A stretch of DNA of 64,000 nt from Taxillus chinensis (lineage: Eukaryota; Streptophyta; Magnoliopsida; Santalales; Loranthaceae). A model generated the notes under the pieces. The model worked only from the letters and a program-made list of their open reading frames with translations. It was not told the origin of the DNA and ran no database searches. The stretch is taken from positions 50,987,004-51,051,003 of the forward strand of contig CM042089.1 in assembly GCA_023512835.1 (NCBI GenBank), written 5' to 3'. Below are positions 32,000 through 44,284 of this stretch, piece by piece (positions within the stretch are counted from its first letter, which is position 1; each line of letters begins with the position of its first letter). The translations under genes and the position numbers were made by a program.

Positions 32000-32730
32000 T
32001 CATGAACAATAGGCTACATCTGCAACATCGCCAACTGCTCCATCAGCTTTCCACTCTCTCACTGCCACCTCAGCCTTCCCTTTTCTGCTCAAAGCATCAG
32101 CCACGACATTGCCCTTGCCCGGGGTATAGGCAAGAGTAAAGTCAAAGGTCTGCAAATACTCCACCCATCTCCTCTGCCTCAGATTGAAGTCCTTCTGAGT
32201 AAAAATATACTGAAGGCTCTTGTGATCTGAGAACACCACAAACTTTTCCCCCAAGAGATAATGTTGCCAACTCTTTGAATCAAAAATGATGGCCGCCAAC
32301 TCAAGGTCATGAGTAGGGTAATTCTGCTCATGAGGTTTCAATTGCCTCGACCCATAAGCTACAACACTGTGCTCCTGCATAAGCACACACCCCAAACCAA
32401 CCCTGGACGCATCATAATCTACCACATATGGGATATCCTCCTGAGGTAACCTCAACACTGGTGCAGTGGTCAAACGGGTTTTGAGAGCCTCAAACGCCTG
32501 CTGACACTTGTCAGTCCACTCAAATTTCACTCCCTTCCTAGTCAACGCCGTCATAGGAGCTGCCAAACGAGAGAATCCCTCTACAAAATGATGGTAATAC
32601 CCTGCCAAGCCAAGAAAACTATGAATCTCGAAAACATTGGTTGGCCTTTCCCATGATGCCACAGCCTCAATCTTGGCTGGGTCCACCCTAACGCTTCAGC
32701 TGACACTACATGGCCAAGAAAATGGACCTC
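32000..32730 (-). pseudogene. end of RT and RNase H of the Tekay-type element
   Basis: After a TAG at 32731-32733 the RT continues with EVHFLGHVVS, then a frameshift near 32690, then [15 protein letters not shown] and [16 protein letters not shown]. RNase H follows: [48 protein letters not shown] and [12 protein letters not shown] second frameshift separates it from integrase near 31995. Confidence 0.88.
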
Positions 32731-33504
32731 CTACATCCAAAACTCGCATTTGCTAAACTTAGCAAACAACCGTTGATCCCTCAAGGTTTGCAACACTGTT
32801 GCCAAATGTTCCACATGTTCCTTCTCAGTCTTGGAATACACCAAGATATCATCTATAAACACCACAACAAAAGAATCCAAGTATGGAGCAAAGACCTGGT
32901 TCATCAAGTGCATGAACACCATTGGTGCATTAGTGAGCCCAAAAGGCATCACTACCCACTCATAGTGCCCATACCTACATCGAAAAGCAGTCTTAGGGAT
33001 GTCCTCCTCTCTAACCCTTAATTGGTGATACCCCGATCGCAGATCTATCTTGGAAAACCATTGGGCCCCACTCAACTGGTCAAACAAGTCATCTATCCGA
33101 GGCAACGGATACTTGTTCTTCACAGTCACCAAATTAAGCTTCCTATAGTCAATGCAAAGACGAAGCGTACCGTCCGCCTTCTTTGCAAAGAGCACTGGAG
33201 CACCCCAAGGTGAGGTACTCGGCCTGATATACCCCTGGCCCGCCAACTCCTTTATCTGCTTCTGGAGCTCCCTAAACTCAACTAGTCCTATACGATAAGC
33301 CACTTGGGAAATCGGACCATTCCCCGGTACCAACTCAATGGTGAACTCCATGCTCCTTTTAGGTGATAGACTCCTCAACTCCTCAGGAAAGACATCCTGA
33401 AATTGGTCAACAATTGCTGGCCACACCCTCTTTCCCACTTTGCCTTCCTTAGCAAAGGTTAGGGCTGCCAACCTTTGGGTAATGGCACCCCACTGGTCTA
33501 ACAC
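32731..33504 (-). pseudogene. reverse transcriptase of the Tekay-type element
   Basis: 257 codons with [59 protein letters not shown] and the active site [11 protein letters not shown]. It is in the same frame as the protease upstream, separated by a TAG at 33541-33543. The catalytic Asp pair is intact. Confidence 0.92.
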
Positions 33505-33540
33505 CGGTCCAGCCCGACTCGCCTCACGATCCCACTCCCC

Positions 33541-33927
33541 CTACAGGGTGCAAGAAACCCCCGCAGGTGACACGAATGTTACCCGACGCCGATAATAATC
33601 TATCTTGGCCTGAAAAACCATAAGCCAATCCATACCCAAGATCAAATCAAACGCCCTCAATGGAATCACATACAAATTAAAACTAAGCTCCACATCTGCT
33701 ATGGTTAACACGCAGTCATGGCAAACACGTCGCACCTTAATCATACCTCCCACTGGAGATTCAACAACTAGGGGTCTCGCTGCCTCAACACATACTAATC
33801 CTAGTCCATCAACAAGAAGTTCAGCAACAAACAAACAGGATGCACTCGTATCAAAAAAAGCAGAAACAAGCGTACGAGAGATCAAAAGGGTACCTCTAAC
33901 CACCGAAGGTCCCGCTCCACCCTCCAT
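33541..33927 (-). pseudogene. aspartic protease of the Tekay-type element
   Basis: The active-site region reads SAFFDTSASCLFV, where DTGA/DSGA is expected, so the Gly is lost. The fold continues to LILGMDWL, the usual ILGMDWL motif. It is in frame with gag across a TAG at 33955-33957. The missing Gly suggests it was inactive or has decayed. Confidence 0.85.
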
Positions 33928-33954
33928 CGGTGGAGGTGGTAACTCAGCCTCCTC

Positions 33955-35021
33955 CTAGTATGTCGCATCCAACGCAAACACCCTCCCTTGTCCCGTGCCA
34001 CTAGTCGGCTCACTCACTGGATGTTTCCCGCCATGGCTGCCTCCAGCTTTAGTCTGCTGTCGCTCTGGCCTCCCCTGAGGTTGGGTCTGGCTCGATCCTG
34101 CCTGGCTGGCTTGCCACTGACGAGCTGGTCTCTCCGCTGGTGCACAGAAGCTAGCATCACTCCTCATGCTGGATGCCACACCTCCTGCTCCCCTGTTGCC
34201 ACTCCTGCAAACCCGGCGCAAATAGCCCTCTCGCCCACAGTTGTTGCACTGCCAGTCCTTCTTAGGACACTCCCCCTTGAAGTGACCCTGTTCCCCACAG
34301 CAGTGACAACCGCTAGGTAGACCCCCCGATGGAGCTCCCTCTCTACTGCCGCCAAGGGTGAACCTCCCTGGGTTCACAGATGGTTGACCCCGGCTGCGGA
34401 AGGAACTACTATCCCTCTCCTCAGTCTTGGGCCTCTTGGACCCGGAATCTCGATCAGGCCCACCCTGTAACTGGCGACCATGATGGGCCTGCCTCCCATT
34501 ATCCAGCTCCCTCTCAGCTATACGAGCTACCTCAACAACCTCAGCATAGGTCCTCAAACGTAAGATCGCCACCCTCTGCCTAAGGGCTGCCCTAAGGCCC
34601 AAAGTGAACTTGTGGGCCTTCAGGTCCTCCTTAGCCACGGTCTCGGGAGTAAACCTACTCAAGCTCCGGAACTCCCACTCATACTCGGGCACCGTCTTTG
34701 ATCCTTGCTTTAGGCTGCCAAATTCCTCCCTCTTCTGCCATCTCAAGGACTCAGGGAAAAACTCATCGTGGAAGAGTTGCAAAAACTCCTCCCACATCAT
34801 GAACTGCACTGCACGGCTCCCCGCGACACTCTGCCACCACTCCAAAGCATTCCCCTCCAGCTGCCGAATGGCCAGTCTCACCTTATCCTCCTCCCGGGGT
34901 AGGAGAAAGGTAAACACATGCTCGATCTGCCTCAACCAATGCTCAACCACCACGGGGTCCACTTCTCCCTTGAACCTTCGAGGTTGTTCCTTTCGGAACC
35001 TCATCACCGCATCTTCCTCTC
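33955..35021 (-). pseudogene. gag core and zinc knuckles of the Tekay-type element
   Basis: It begins EEDAVMRFRKEQPRRFKG where the solo LTR insertion ends. The core has VVVEHWLRQIEHVF, NALEWWQSVAG, WEEFLQLFHDEFFPES and VPEYEWEFRSLSRF. Two knuckles follow: CHCCGEQGHFKGEC (complete CCHC) and CNNCGREGYLRRVC (His replaced by Tyr). Removing the insertion at 35022-37471 plus one GAGAG copy restores one frame with the N-terminal part at 37477-37789, except for one TGA. Confidence 0.9.
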
Positions 35022-37471
35022 TGTGAGGAAACTCCCTGTGGCTGAGTTTGTATGGTGTCAGCGAGTGGGCAGTGGAACGTTAAACGTGTAGTAGTGTTTT
35101 ATTTGTGCCTTGTTCCTTGTAGTGGTGTTTATGATGTGTGTATATGTCGTACGCCGTCGTGACATGTGAATACTTGTGACATGTGTTAGGTGAGGAGAAC
35201 AAGGATTGTTTGTGAGTTTAGAATATGTGTTTCCCTATCATGCTGTGTTGTATTGGAGGGGTGGCTGTTGGCTGGTGTATTTGTATTTCCTTTCGACTTT
35301 TGACTTTTATTTATATTGAATGTGTTAATGAAACGTGCTTGTGATGGGTATTTGTGACATGTGGATATGTTTCCATAGATTGTGATGTATGTGGTTATGG
35401 ATTATGGTGGTACCTTGTTATGTGCTGTACGCGGTGTATGACCCATTTGGGTGTTGTGGCTCGCCGTGTGGCAAATGGGTAGCTTGTGTTTGTTTTCCTC
35501 GTATGTCATTTCTTTTCGAGGACAAAAAGTCTTAAGGGGGAGAGGATGTAATGACCCGTGTGTAACCCGTGTGTAAAAAGTTAACCACAAACACCTTGGA
35601 TGTTGGTGCACAAGTTTGAGGTAAGAGATGAGCCCAAGAGGGGACTTTTGGGAGGTGCATGTGACAAGTGATAACGTACCTTTATGCCCTAGGAAGATGC
35701 TATGCGTATACAGGCGGTTTTAAGCTGTTTTGGCTGATCTTGGAGCTCACTTTTGATAGGGTAGATGGCCTCAAACAATTGGCGTGCAAGAACAAACGTT
35801 TCTTAGAATGAGGTCCTCTACCTACCACATAAATTTCAGAGTATTTGGAGCTGCACGTGAATTCACCCATTTCACGTGCAAGCATATTTTTGCTTCTCAG
35901 GCCTCTACAAGATGCAAGGAGGCTTGGGGTAAAGTTTGAGTGCATTTGGAGCTGCACGCCAATTGGGGAATTGGCGTTCAAATTGGCGTGCAGGCATATT
36001 TTTGCATGGTTACCTTGGTTTTGTTATTCTAATCATCTTTTCCCAAAGGACCAGGTTGGAATAGTGAGTATTTTGGTGTGTATGGATGCGGAAAGGTTGT
36101 AGCTTGTGTAATCAAAACTACGTCGTTTTGATCCTGGGTTTCACTTAATCAAAACTACGTCGTTTTGATAATGGGAGGTCTATATAAGGATGAGGAGACT
36201 CCTTGTTATAGGGTTAGGGTTCTTTTCAGCCATCGCAGAGAGAGAGAGAGAGAGAGAGAGGGAAGGAAGGAGAGCTGCTGGCTTGCTGCCGGAGCGTCGT
36301 GCGTGGGGAAGACAACGTCTAGCGTGGAAGCAAGAGCTGGAGGACGTTTTCAAGGTAGGGGTTCTGTCTCACCTAGTCTGTTCCGGGGTTAGGCCCTGTG
36401 TAGAGGGTTTCTCAAGTTTCTATTGTTATTGTTATATTATTTATATGTAAATTCATATAGGTGTGACCTCTTATATGAATGTTGGCCTTCAGTGGCGTTT
36501 TGGTGTGATTTCTGAGGTTGGGTGGTTAGTGCATGTTAAGTGTTCGATAAAATGCCTGTGTGAATATGCCTATGTGTATGCTCAGAACGTGTTTGAAATA
36601 ATGCCTATGAGGTTATGCATATTATGTGTTTGAAATAATATCTGTGTGGCTGGGTTTGTGAGCCTGTGAATATATGCATGCTAAGTGTTCGACGTTATTC
36701 CCGTGTGACTAAGCATATTAAGTGTTTGATGTTATGCCTGTATGGCCTTATGTGCTGCGTGTTTGCTTGTACACCCGGTGGCCTGGAAGCCGAGGCTGTT
36801 TTGTGTTAGCCTGTGAGGTCGTGGAAACTATGCCTGAGAGGCGGTTAAACTATTTGCCTGAGAGGCGGTTAAATCATTGGCCTGAAGAGGCGGTTAAATC
36901 ACTTGAATCATTGGCCTGAAGAGGCGGTTAAATCACTTGAATCATTGGCCTGAAGAGGCGGTTAAATCATTTGTGGTTAAAGTGTTAGCCTGTGTGAATG
37001 TAGAAATGATTGTATTTTGCTGGTGGTTTGTTATTATATCTGTTGGAATGTATCACGACACCGCACTCGTACACATGTCATGTAGATGCTAGGAGCATGG
37101 GATGGGTTAGGGAGACATGATCCCTACTAAGCGGTGGTTGCTCACCCCTCCTACTGTGGTGTGTTTTCTTGCAGGAACCTACAGGCGTTAGGTGGGAACA
37201 CCTAGGTGGAGGAGTTCTGTTTTGTGGCTTTGTTTTATGTTATGTAATTTGTGTTATGTAATTTCGTTGAGGCCTTGTAACCCCAGCGGGGAGATTCTGT
37301 AATGAAGTTTGAAACATAATAAAGGCATGTGGTTTGAATTTAATAATTATGTGATTTTGGTCTCTGAAAATAAAATGTGAAGTGTATGTTGTATCCTACC
37401 CCTTTATCCAAAACCGGGTAAAGGGAGGGTCACGTTCCGGTCTCTTCGGGTTGGAAAACCGGGGCGTGACA
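35022..37471 (+). mobile_element. solo Tekay-type LTR inserted in gag, TSD CTCTC
   Basis: It starts TGTGAGGAAACTCCC and ends GGGGCGTGACA. CTCTC stands at 35017-35021 and 37472-37476, and the gag frame is continuous across the repaired site. Orientation is opposite to the host element. Inside are a polypurine-like site followed by TGTAATGACCC (35530-35557), two ACGT palindromes (36111, 36148), a TATA box (36181), a GA run (36238-36262), and GGCGGTTAAA repeats (36830-36970). Confidence 0.88.
36111..36188 (+). promoter_or_regulatory. promoter of solo Tekay-type LTR: two ACGT palindromes and TATA box
   Basis: Near-palindromes with arms ATCAAAAC and GTTTTGAT around an ACGT core lie at 36111-36132 and 36148-36169, followed by TATATAAG at 36181-36188. 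The layout matches the 3' LTR at 29664-29850 but with two copies instead of five. Confidence 0.65.
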
Positions 37472-37476
37472 CTCTC

Positions 37477-37789
37477 AATGAATCGATATGCCACCATGTG
37501 AACTTTCACGCTCACGAGGTAACTCCCCCACTAGTGGTGGTGGTGGCACCACCTGTTGTGCTGCCATCTCAAGGCGCACCTCCTCCCGAACCTCTTGCCG
37601 GATACCCTCCCTCAGCTTTCGGACTTCCAGTCGGATACCCTCTCGTAGCGGAGCCAATAACAGTGCATGTCCTCCAGCGGACTGCCCCGCACCCAGACCC
37701 TCATGGGCAGATAACTCATCAGCCACTGCCCCGGACGCACGAGTCACTCTCCTTGGTGGCATTCTTACTACACGAAGTAAGGAACACAA
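37477..37789 (-). pseudogene. gag N-terminus of the Tekay-type element
   Basis: The reading MPPRRVTRASGAVADE, then a charged helix (REGIRLEVRKLREGIRQEV), then VVPPPPLVGELPRERE. The true start is probably the ATG of MPPRRV near 37762. It joins the gag core on the other side of the solo LTR. Confidence 0.75.
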
Positions 37790-38149
37790 ACGTCAAAATG
37801 AATTCGAATCTATCGCGTGTCACTATCTCTACCCCACTTATCAATACTACTATCACAAGGCATTGCACATATACATTGCAAAAATCCACATTGTAGTCAT
37901 GCTCAAGGCATTCCAAGAATATTCAGAGTTGCATAGTTCACACATAATCAAGTTATTCACCTTTTCACACATCACAACAAATGCAACTAGTGCCCTAATG
38001 CCAATGCATGCAAATCTTACATCAGGTCTGGACTAACCCAAGTACACCTTAGAGGCTCCAAGAGGACCGTGTTGATCAGGCACGTCCCTCCAGGCTCCTC
38101 CAAAGGACTCAAGACAACCAAATCCGCCCACTACCCTAGGCCAACTAGA
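37790..38149 (-). other. 5' leader of the Tekay-type element
   Basis: About 360 bp between the primer site and gag start, with no supported coding frame. Confidence 0.6.
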
Positions 38150-38165
38150 CCATGCTCTGATACCA
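38150..38165 (-). other. primer binding site for tRNA-iMet
   Basis: On the minus strand TGGTATCAGAGCATGG follows the LTR end by three bases. This is the common initiator-Met primer site of plant LTR elements and fixes the 5' end of the minus-strand element. Confidence 0.9.
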
Positions 38166-38168
38166 TAC

Positions 38169-38238
38169 TGTCACACCCCGGATTTCCAACCTGAGGACAC
38201 CGAAACGTGACCCTCCCTTTACCCTCCCTTTACCCAAG
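38169..38238 (-). mobile_element. truncated 5' LTR of the Tekay-type element
   Basis: Only the last ~70 bp of the LTR remain (...GGTTGGAAATCCGGGGTGTGACA on this strand, read in parts). Copia gag sequence replaces the rest from about 38239. Confidence 0.75.
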
Positions 38239-39231
38239 AATGAGAGATTAATAATTACTCAAATGTATCAAAATATGAGTGGTCAGACTAAACGCCTAGA
38301 ACTTACTGTTTCTAAACTTGAAAAGGACATAGCTGACTACCGAAGCAGGGAGGTTTGGTATCACGACCTAAGAGCTGAAAATCACTTGCTGAATACCAAC
38401 CTCACAGGCATGAATGTAAATCTTAAAAGACTCGAGATTGAACTTGAGAAGGAAAAGGAAATAAATCGTAAATGGCTAAAATCCGGAGAAATAGCCTGTA
38501 CATTTAGAACTGATCCTGACAATATCCGAGTCAAACCTGGCCTAGGATCCGAATCCACTCCCACTGCTCCAGCTACTGAGTGCCCTCCGGACTACACTCC
38601 AAAACTAACCAACTTATATCCTATTAGTACATTTAAACCGTTGGATGGTTTTGTTTTAGGTGGCACCATAGTTTATGATTGTGGAAGAGAGGCTGTTACT
38701 GCTAATCCCGAAGTAGTAGCACCCGTTCCAAACGATGAAGGGAAGGTTGTTGTAGTTAAAGCCAAAACTACAGCACCCAGAAACAAAGAAAAGGCAAAGG
38801 TTGATGCTTCTAGGACCAAGAACGCGTCACCCGTTCGCAAAGGATTAGGCCATAGGGAACAGAGTAGGAACCCTGTTAAGCCCAAGAAACCTGTATCCCC
38901 CGCTGTTACTCCACATCATAGTGTCTATTCGATATGTCGTGAAATAGGTCACTACTATTATGAATGCTGGAGTCTATCTGATGACTGGTTATGTAATAAC
39001 TTTTCAATCAATAAAAATCAGGTTGTCAAAAAGGGTTCTTCTCGGAAATCTAAATCTAAAACTCCTCGGAGCATCTCTCCTAAGAAAACCCAAGTTAAAG
39101 AAGCAACTAATATGAAAAAAGCTAAGTTAACCTGGAAAGTTAAAGTTCTGAGAAACGCAAAATCCAAAATAGTTGACACTATTGTTGCTTCTCCTAACCG
39201 CCTGAAACAAGTTTGGGCACCAAAAGTGTAA
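38239..39231 (+). pseudogene. Sirevirus-like copia gag, C-terminal part
   Basis: The open frame starts inside gag, cut at its 5' end by the junction with the chromovirus LTR. A coiled coil comes first (LELTVSKLEKDIADYRSRE, RLEIELEKEKEINRKW). A Lys/Pro-rich linker and a damaged zinc knuckle (YSICREIGHYYYEC, first Cys now Tyr) follow. The tail is basic. A coiled-coil gag with a long basic C-terminus fits the Sirevirus lineage. The TAA at 39229-39231 is in frame with the protease that follows. Confidence 0.75.
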
Positions 39232-39240
39232 TCTGCTGTC

Positions 39241-40350
39241 TTGCAGGAGCATCTATGGAATTCACTACCATCTCACTTGAAGTCAAAGATCAATCAAAGC
39301 AAGTGGATACTCGATAACGGATGCTCCGGACATATGACGGGTGATAAGTCTTTGCTCGTGGATGTTACTGACAAACGAGACCCATCCGTAACATATGGTG
39401 AGAACAGTAAAGGTAAGACTGTGGGGTATGGCACTTTAACCAACGGCTGTGTATCAATAACTAAGGTTGCATTAGTCGAAGGTTTGAAGCATAATCTGCT
39501 GAGTGTCAGTAATTTATGTGACAAAGGATTCACAGTTTCCTTTTTGTCAAACACCTGCACAGTTAAAAGTAACTTATCCGGAGATATTAAGTTATCCGGA
39601 TCAAGAGATGGGGACATATATTCTGTGGTCTTGAGAAACAATTCTTCTGACCCTGTATGCTTCCTCACTATAGCGTCACATGAAGATAGTTGGCTATGGC
39701 ACAAGCGTTGTGCACATTTAAATTTTAAGACCTTGTCTAAATTAGCGTCGCTTGATTTGGCCACTGGCTTGCCTAAACACAAGTACTCCAGAGACACTCT
39801 CTGTCGAGAATGCCAACTTGGCAAACAGACCAAACATAGTTTTAAGAGCAAATCAGTTAATTCAATAACTGCTCTCTTACAGCTACTTCACATGGATCTT
39901 TGTGGTCCCATTTCTGTTTCTTCACTAGCTGGTGCGAGATATACTCTTGTGGTTATCGATGACTTCACCAGGTACACATGGGTGTTGTTCCTGAAATCTA
40001 AGGATCAAACCTTTGAACACCTTGTCAATCTCTTCAACTGGATAAGCAACTCACAAGGACTGAGCATTAAATGCATCAGGAGTGATCATGGTACAGAATT
40101 TGATTTTTCAGATATGAGGTCATATTGTTCTGAACAGGGCATTCAGCACGACTTCTCTGCGCCCAGAACTCCACAACAAAATGGGGTAGCTGAGTGCAAG
40201 AATCACACTTTAGTCGAGGCTGGCAGATCAATGTTAGCAGGGGCAAAGCTTCCTCTCTGTCTATGGGCTGAAGCGGTATCCACTGCCTGCTATGTTCAGA
40301 ACAGAACTCTTATAAATAAATTTACCATGAAAACACCCTATAAGATGTGA
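39241..40350 (+). pseudogene. copia protease, GAG-pre-integrase and integrase core
   Basis: The protease site is WILDNGCSGHMTG, the copia DNG/DSG-CS-HMTG motif. GAG-pre-integrase follows (SWLWHKRCAHLN, CRECQLGKQTKHSF). The integrase core has Asp in LLHMDLCGP, Asp in RSDHGTEF, and Glu in NGVAECKNHTL. Two TGA codons (40348-40350 and 40357-40359) interrupt the frame where Trp and Arg are usual. It lies between gag and RT, the copia order. Confidence 0.92.
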
Positions 40351-40995
40351 AAAGCCTGAAAGCCTTCTATTTCACACTTCAGAACTTTTGGGTGTACTTG
40401 CTACGTACTGAACAATGAAAAAGAATCCCAGAATAAATTTGAACCAAAATCTGATGATGGGATATTTGTTAGGTATTCATTTCATAGCAAGGCTTATCGG
40501 GTTTTCAATAGAAAACTCTTCAAAGTTGAAGAATCTATCAATGTGACCTTTGATGAAGCTAACCTGGATTGGTCCAAAGTTGGTTCTCCAAGTTATAATG
40601 TGCAGGATCAAGATGACAACATTGACTACTCAAAGTTTATGAATGTTCCTGTCGCTCCTACTGACCAACCACGTGGCACCAGTGAAGAACGAAGAAATGA
40701 TGCAGATGATGCTACGGATGAATCGGACTCGGGACTTCCACTTAACTCCGGACATGTTACTTCGGATATTCAAACTACCGGAGTACCTTCAAGTCCATCC
40801 GGACCAGCTAATATAGAAATGAATAGTAATGGAGAACCACAAAACATTCCAAAATCTATTAATATGGATAATGCTGCCCCGGAAGAAGGTCACACAGCAG
40901 ACGAACAAGAGCCACCTAATCTAACAGAGCTTCAAATCATTGAGTATTCACCACCACTTGCACAAAACTATAGGTGGACTCGAAACCACCCTTAA
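40351..40995 (+). pseudogene. integrase C-terminus and acidic linker to RT
   Basis: After the stops the frame continues with PSISHFRTFGCTCYVLNNEK, GIFVRYSFHSKAYRVFN and INVTFDEANLDW, the usual copia integrase end. An acidic, Pro/Ser-rich linker runs to a TAA at 40993-40995. Confidence 0.85.
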
Positions 40996-41001
40996 GAACA
41001 A

Positions 41002-41897
41002 GTGATTAGTGATCCTACTGTTGGTATTAGAACAAGGGCAGCCACCTCCAACATGTGCCTCTACTCTTGCTTTTTGTCGCAAATAGAGCCAAAGGCGGTG
41101 GAAAAAGCACTTCAAGATGCAAATTGGATAGACGCCATGCAGGAAGAGTTAAATCAGCTCAAGAGGAATGATGTGTGGACTCTTGTACTTAGGCCAAAGT
41201 CTCAACAACTCATTGGGGTTAAATGGGTGTTCCGGAACAAAGCCCGACTGGTAGCCAAGGGTTATCGTCAAGAAGAAGGAATAGACTATGACGAAACCTT
41301 TGCCCCAGTAGCTAGACTTGAGGCAATCAGAATGTTCTTGGCATACGCTTCATACGAAAACTTAAAAGTTTATCAAATGGATGTCAAGAGTGCATTTCTA
41401 AATGGAGATCTTCAAGAGGAGGTATATATGTTGAACAACCTCCAGGTTTCATTGAACCAAAGGCTGGACATCTGGTCTACAAACTAAGGAAAGCCTTGTA
41501 TGGATTGAAGCAAGCTCCAAGAGCCTGGTACGACACACTTTCGGAATTCTTACTTGCTCACAACTTTAAAAAAGGGAAGATTGACACCACACTATTCTTA
41601 CGGAAAGAGAAGGGACATACTCTGACCGTACAGATCTATGTGGATGATATCATTTTCGGATCAACTAATCCGAAGCTTTGTGATGAGTTCGCCAAGTTGA
41701 TGACTGGCAAGTTTGAGATGAGTATGATGGGAGAACTGTCCTACTTCCTTGGGATCAAAGTCAAACAACTGAAGGAAGGGACCTTCATAAACCAAGCTAA
41801 GTACACTCGCAACTTAATCAAGAAGTTTGGTATGGAAGGTTTATCTCCCGTCAAAACTCCAATGCCAGTCAGTGCCAAGTTAGACCCAAAATATTGA
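41002..41897 (+). pseudogene. copia reverse transcriptase
   Basis: [35 protein letters not shown] and [17 protein letters not shown] in the first part, then LYGLKQAPRAWYD, the active site IYVDDIIFGS, and LSYFLGIKVKQ. A one-base insertion near 41430 shifts the frame after QEEVY. About ten codons usually present between FRNK and ARLVAKGY are missing. A second one-base insertion near 41898 ends the segment at TGA. Confidence 0.92.
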
Positions 41898-41907
41898 TGG
41901 CAAATCA

Positions 41908-42585
41908 GTGAATGTGACTGAGTATAGAGGGATGATTGGATCTTTGTTGTATCTTACAGCAGGTCGCCCGGACATAATGTTTGCAACTTGCATCTGTGCA
42001 AGATATCAGGCGAATCCCAAAGAGTCACATATGATTCACGTAAAACGAATATTAAGGTATCTTAAAATGACGATGAATTTGGGACTTTGGTACCCAAAAG
42101 AGTCCAACTTCGCCTTATCCGGATATTTTGATGCTGATTTTGCCAGGTGTCGCATAAACAAGAAAAGCACTAGTGGTACATGCCAATTCCTTGGAAACAG
42201 ATTGATCTCTTGGTTCAGTAAGAAGCAGAATTCCGTATCAACCTCTACTGCTGAAGCGGAATATATAGCTGCTGGGAGTTGCTGCGTATAGCTTCTCTGG
42301 ATGCAAAGTCAACTTACTGACTACGGCTTCAACATGACATCTGTTCCACTCTACTGTGACAATACCAGTGCTATTGCTATCAGCAATAATTCCGTCATGC
42401 ATCCAAAGACTAAACATATTGAGGTCAGGCATCATTTCATTTGCGACCATGTTCTTAAAAAGCACATATCCTTGGAACATGTTGCTACTGAAGATCAACT
42501 GGCGGATATACTTACAAAGTCCCTACCTGATGTAAGATTTTCTGAACTTCTTCTCAAATTAGGTATGCTTGACTTTTCTGCATAG
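41908..42585 (+). pseudogene. copia RNase H
   Basis: YRGMIGSLLYLTAGRPDIMF, DADFARCRINKKSTSG, SKKQNSVSTSTAEAEYIAAG, then a TAG at 42289-42291 (CAG expected), then LYCDNTSAIAISNN, KHIEVRHHFICDHV and DQLADILTKSLP. This is the standard copia RNase H, ending at TAG 42583-42585. Confidence 0.92.
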
Positions 42586-44284
42586 CTTCTCACCTGTTAT
42601 CCATCAGTAGTTATTCTCAGAACATGCATTGCCGTGCTTCATGGTTAGTGATAGATACTGAACTTCATGTTTAACTATCGTACTTTAGTCGTTTAAATGT
42701 TATGATATTTCTCACTAAGTTCAAATGGGAGGATGCTTGCTTATCCGGACTGATAGTGAATCAAACAAACATAATTAAATATATATGAAACATATCCTCT
42801 TTTGATGTCATGAATTCTACTCCATCTTCCATCTCTTGTCTTATGATTTCCTGACGGACTGACATATCTAAGATGCATGGTTAAGGAATGATTTGGGATA
42901 GCTCGGATTGAAAGTGGAAATTCACTATGTCTGCCGATCAGCTGCTTGAGTGGAGTAAATCAAGGATAGGCAGCAGTTTCTCACGATTCATGTTAAACAG
43001 GAAACGTCTTAAAGGCTCTAACAGTCCACGGGGGAGAAATTGCTCTCTCTATTATCTCAGTAATAACCCCCGATTCATATTTCATGACCTCTTTCCTGGC
43101 TGTCTATCTGAGGGGGAGTCATCCTCAAGAAGATCGCATCAAAATGATTTGCTGATCTCAGGGGGAGAGAATACTTCATTGAATCTTAAGGCCCCCTATT
43201 TCAGCAAAAGGCATGACTATAGGGCGAGAGAATGCTTATTATTAAGTAATGCCTCTCTGATATGTCTCGGATGTTCCTCCCTATAACTCCCACTCATAAA
43301 GCTGATTGGACTTGCATTGTTGAATCGGAATTGTGGATTGCTTGGCTATTATCTTCCTCTTCCTAGCATTTTAGGCATGACAGTCAGTTGTAACATCGTA
43401 CTTCATGTGCTCTTCTTTCCATTTTCATTCATACATTCTCTGATGGATGACGTCATATAAATCTAATTAAATCTTTGCTCTCATTCTCGGTATAAAGGAT
43501 TGGCTATGTTGACCTATTGGATTTATGTGTTAATTATCTCACACATACATTAATTTCAGTATGATGGCTTTCACTTCTTATGTATGTGTCTAGCACTTAA
43601 CTTTTTATGCATAAGTTCTGTTTCTTTTTAGTTCGGATTGTGTGTTACTCTCCTATATTGTTTATCCGGACTAACCCGAACCTGACGAGACTTGCTCTTC
43701 AAAGCATCTAATTGTTAAGTCACAGGTTAAGATTCTCTTTGCAATTCATCGCTTTATCTTGTCTGATGTCTTGGATTTCTGAGGTGTTGTGGTACTTCAC
43801 ACTTTCTCGACATCAAGACAGCAAAGGAATCATCTCTACTCAACACTCTGTTCATATGGATACAGTCAGTCAGTCTTATCCGGATGTTCTTTATACGGAT
43901 TATCCTTCTCCGGATGAAAGTCGGTTTATTTCCTCCTGACACTTGGAATTCTCAATTCACGATAAACCAAGTAATTATCTTACATCGCTTATTTTTTAGG
44001 AGGGATAATGATGGTTCATTTAATGCACGCCTCGAGCCCGGTATTTTATCTTTTCAAAAATCCGGAAGTATGCCTACAACTGTCATCTTTGAATGGTTAG
44101 CACAGCCGCCACGTCATAGGTTGTTGCCGCTCTGGCACGCTCCCATAGTTCGCTGCACAGCGTTCGGGCTGACTCGTCTACTGCTGCAGGGCCCTCTCAG
44201 CCGCACTTCCTTGAGGTTACCACCTCCGCCTCTCCTGCTGATGTCCGTGCCTCTCTTGCTGCTGCTGCTGCTGCTCTGCTACTG
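42586..44284 (+). other. region after pol of the copia element, with two polypurine-like sites
   Basis: About 1.7 kb without a solid coding frame. CTGAGGGGGAGTC (about 43108) and CTCAGGGGGAGAGAA (about 43157) look like extra polypurine tracts, which are known upstream of Sirevirus 3' LTRs. From about 44070 the sequence becomes Ser/Pro/Ala-codon rich in shifting frames and seems to be the decayed start of the ORF that follows. Confidence 0.55.
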
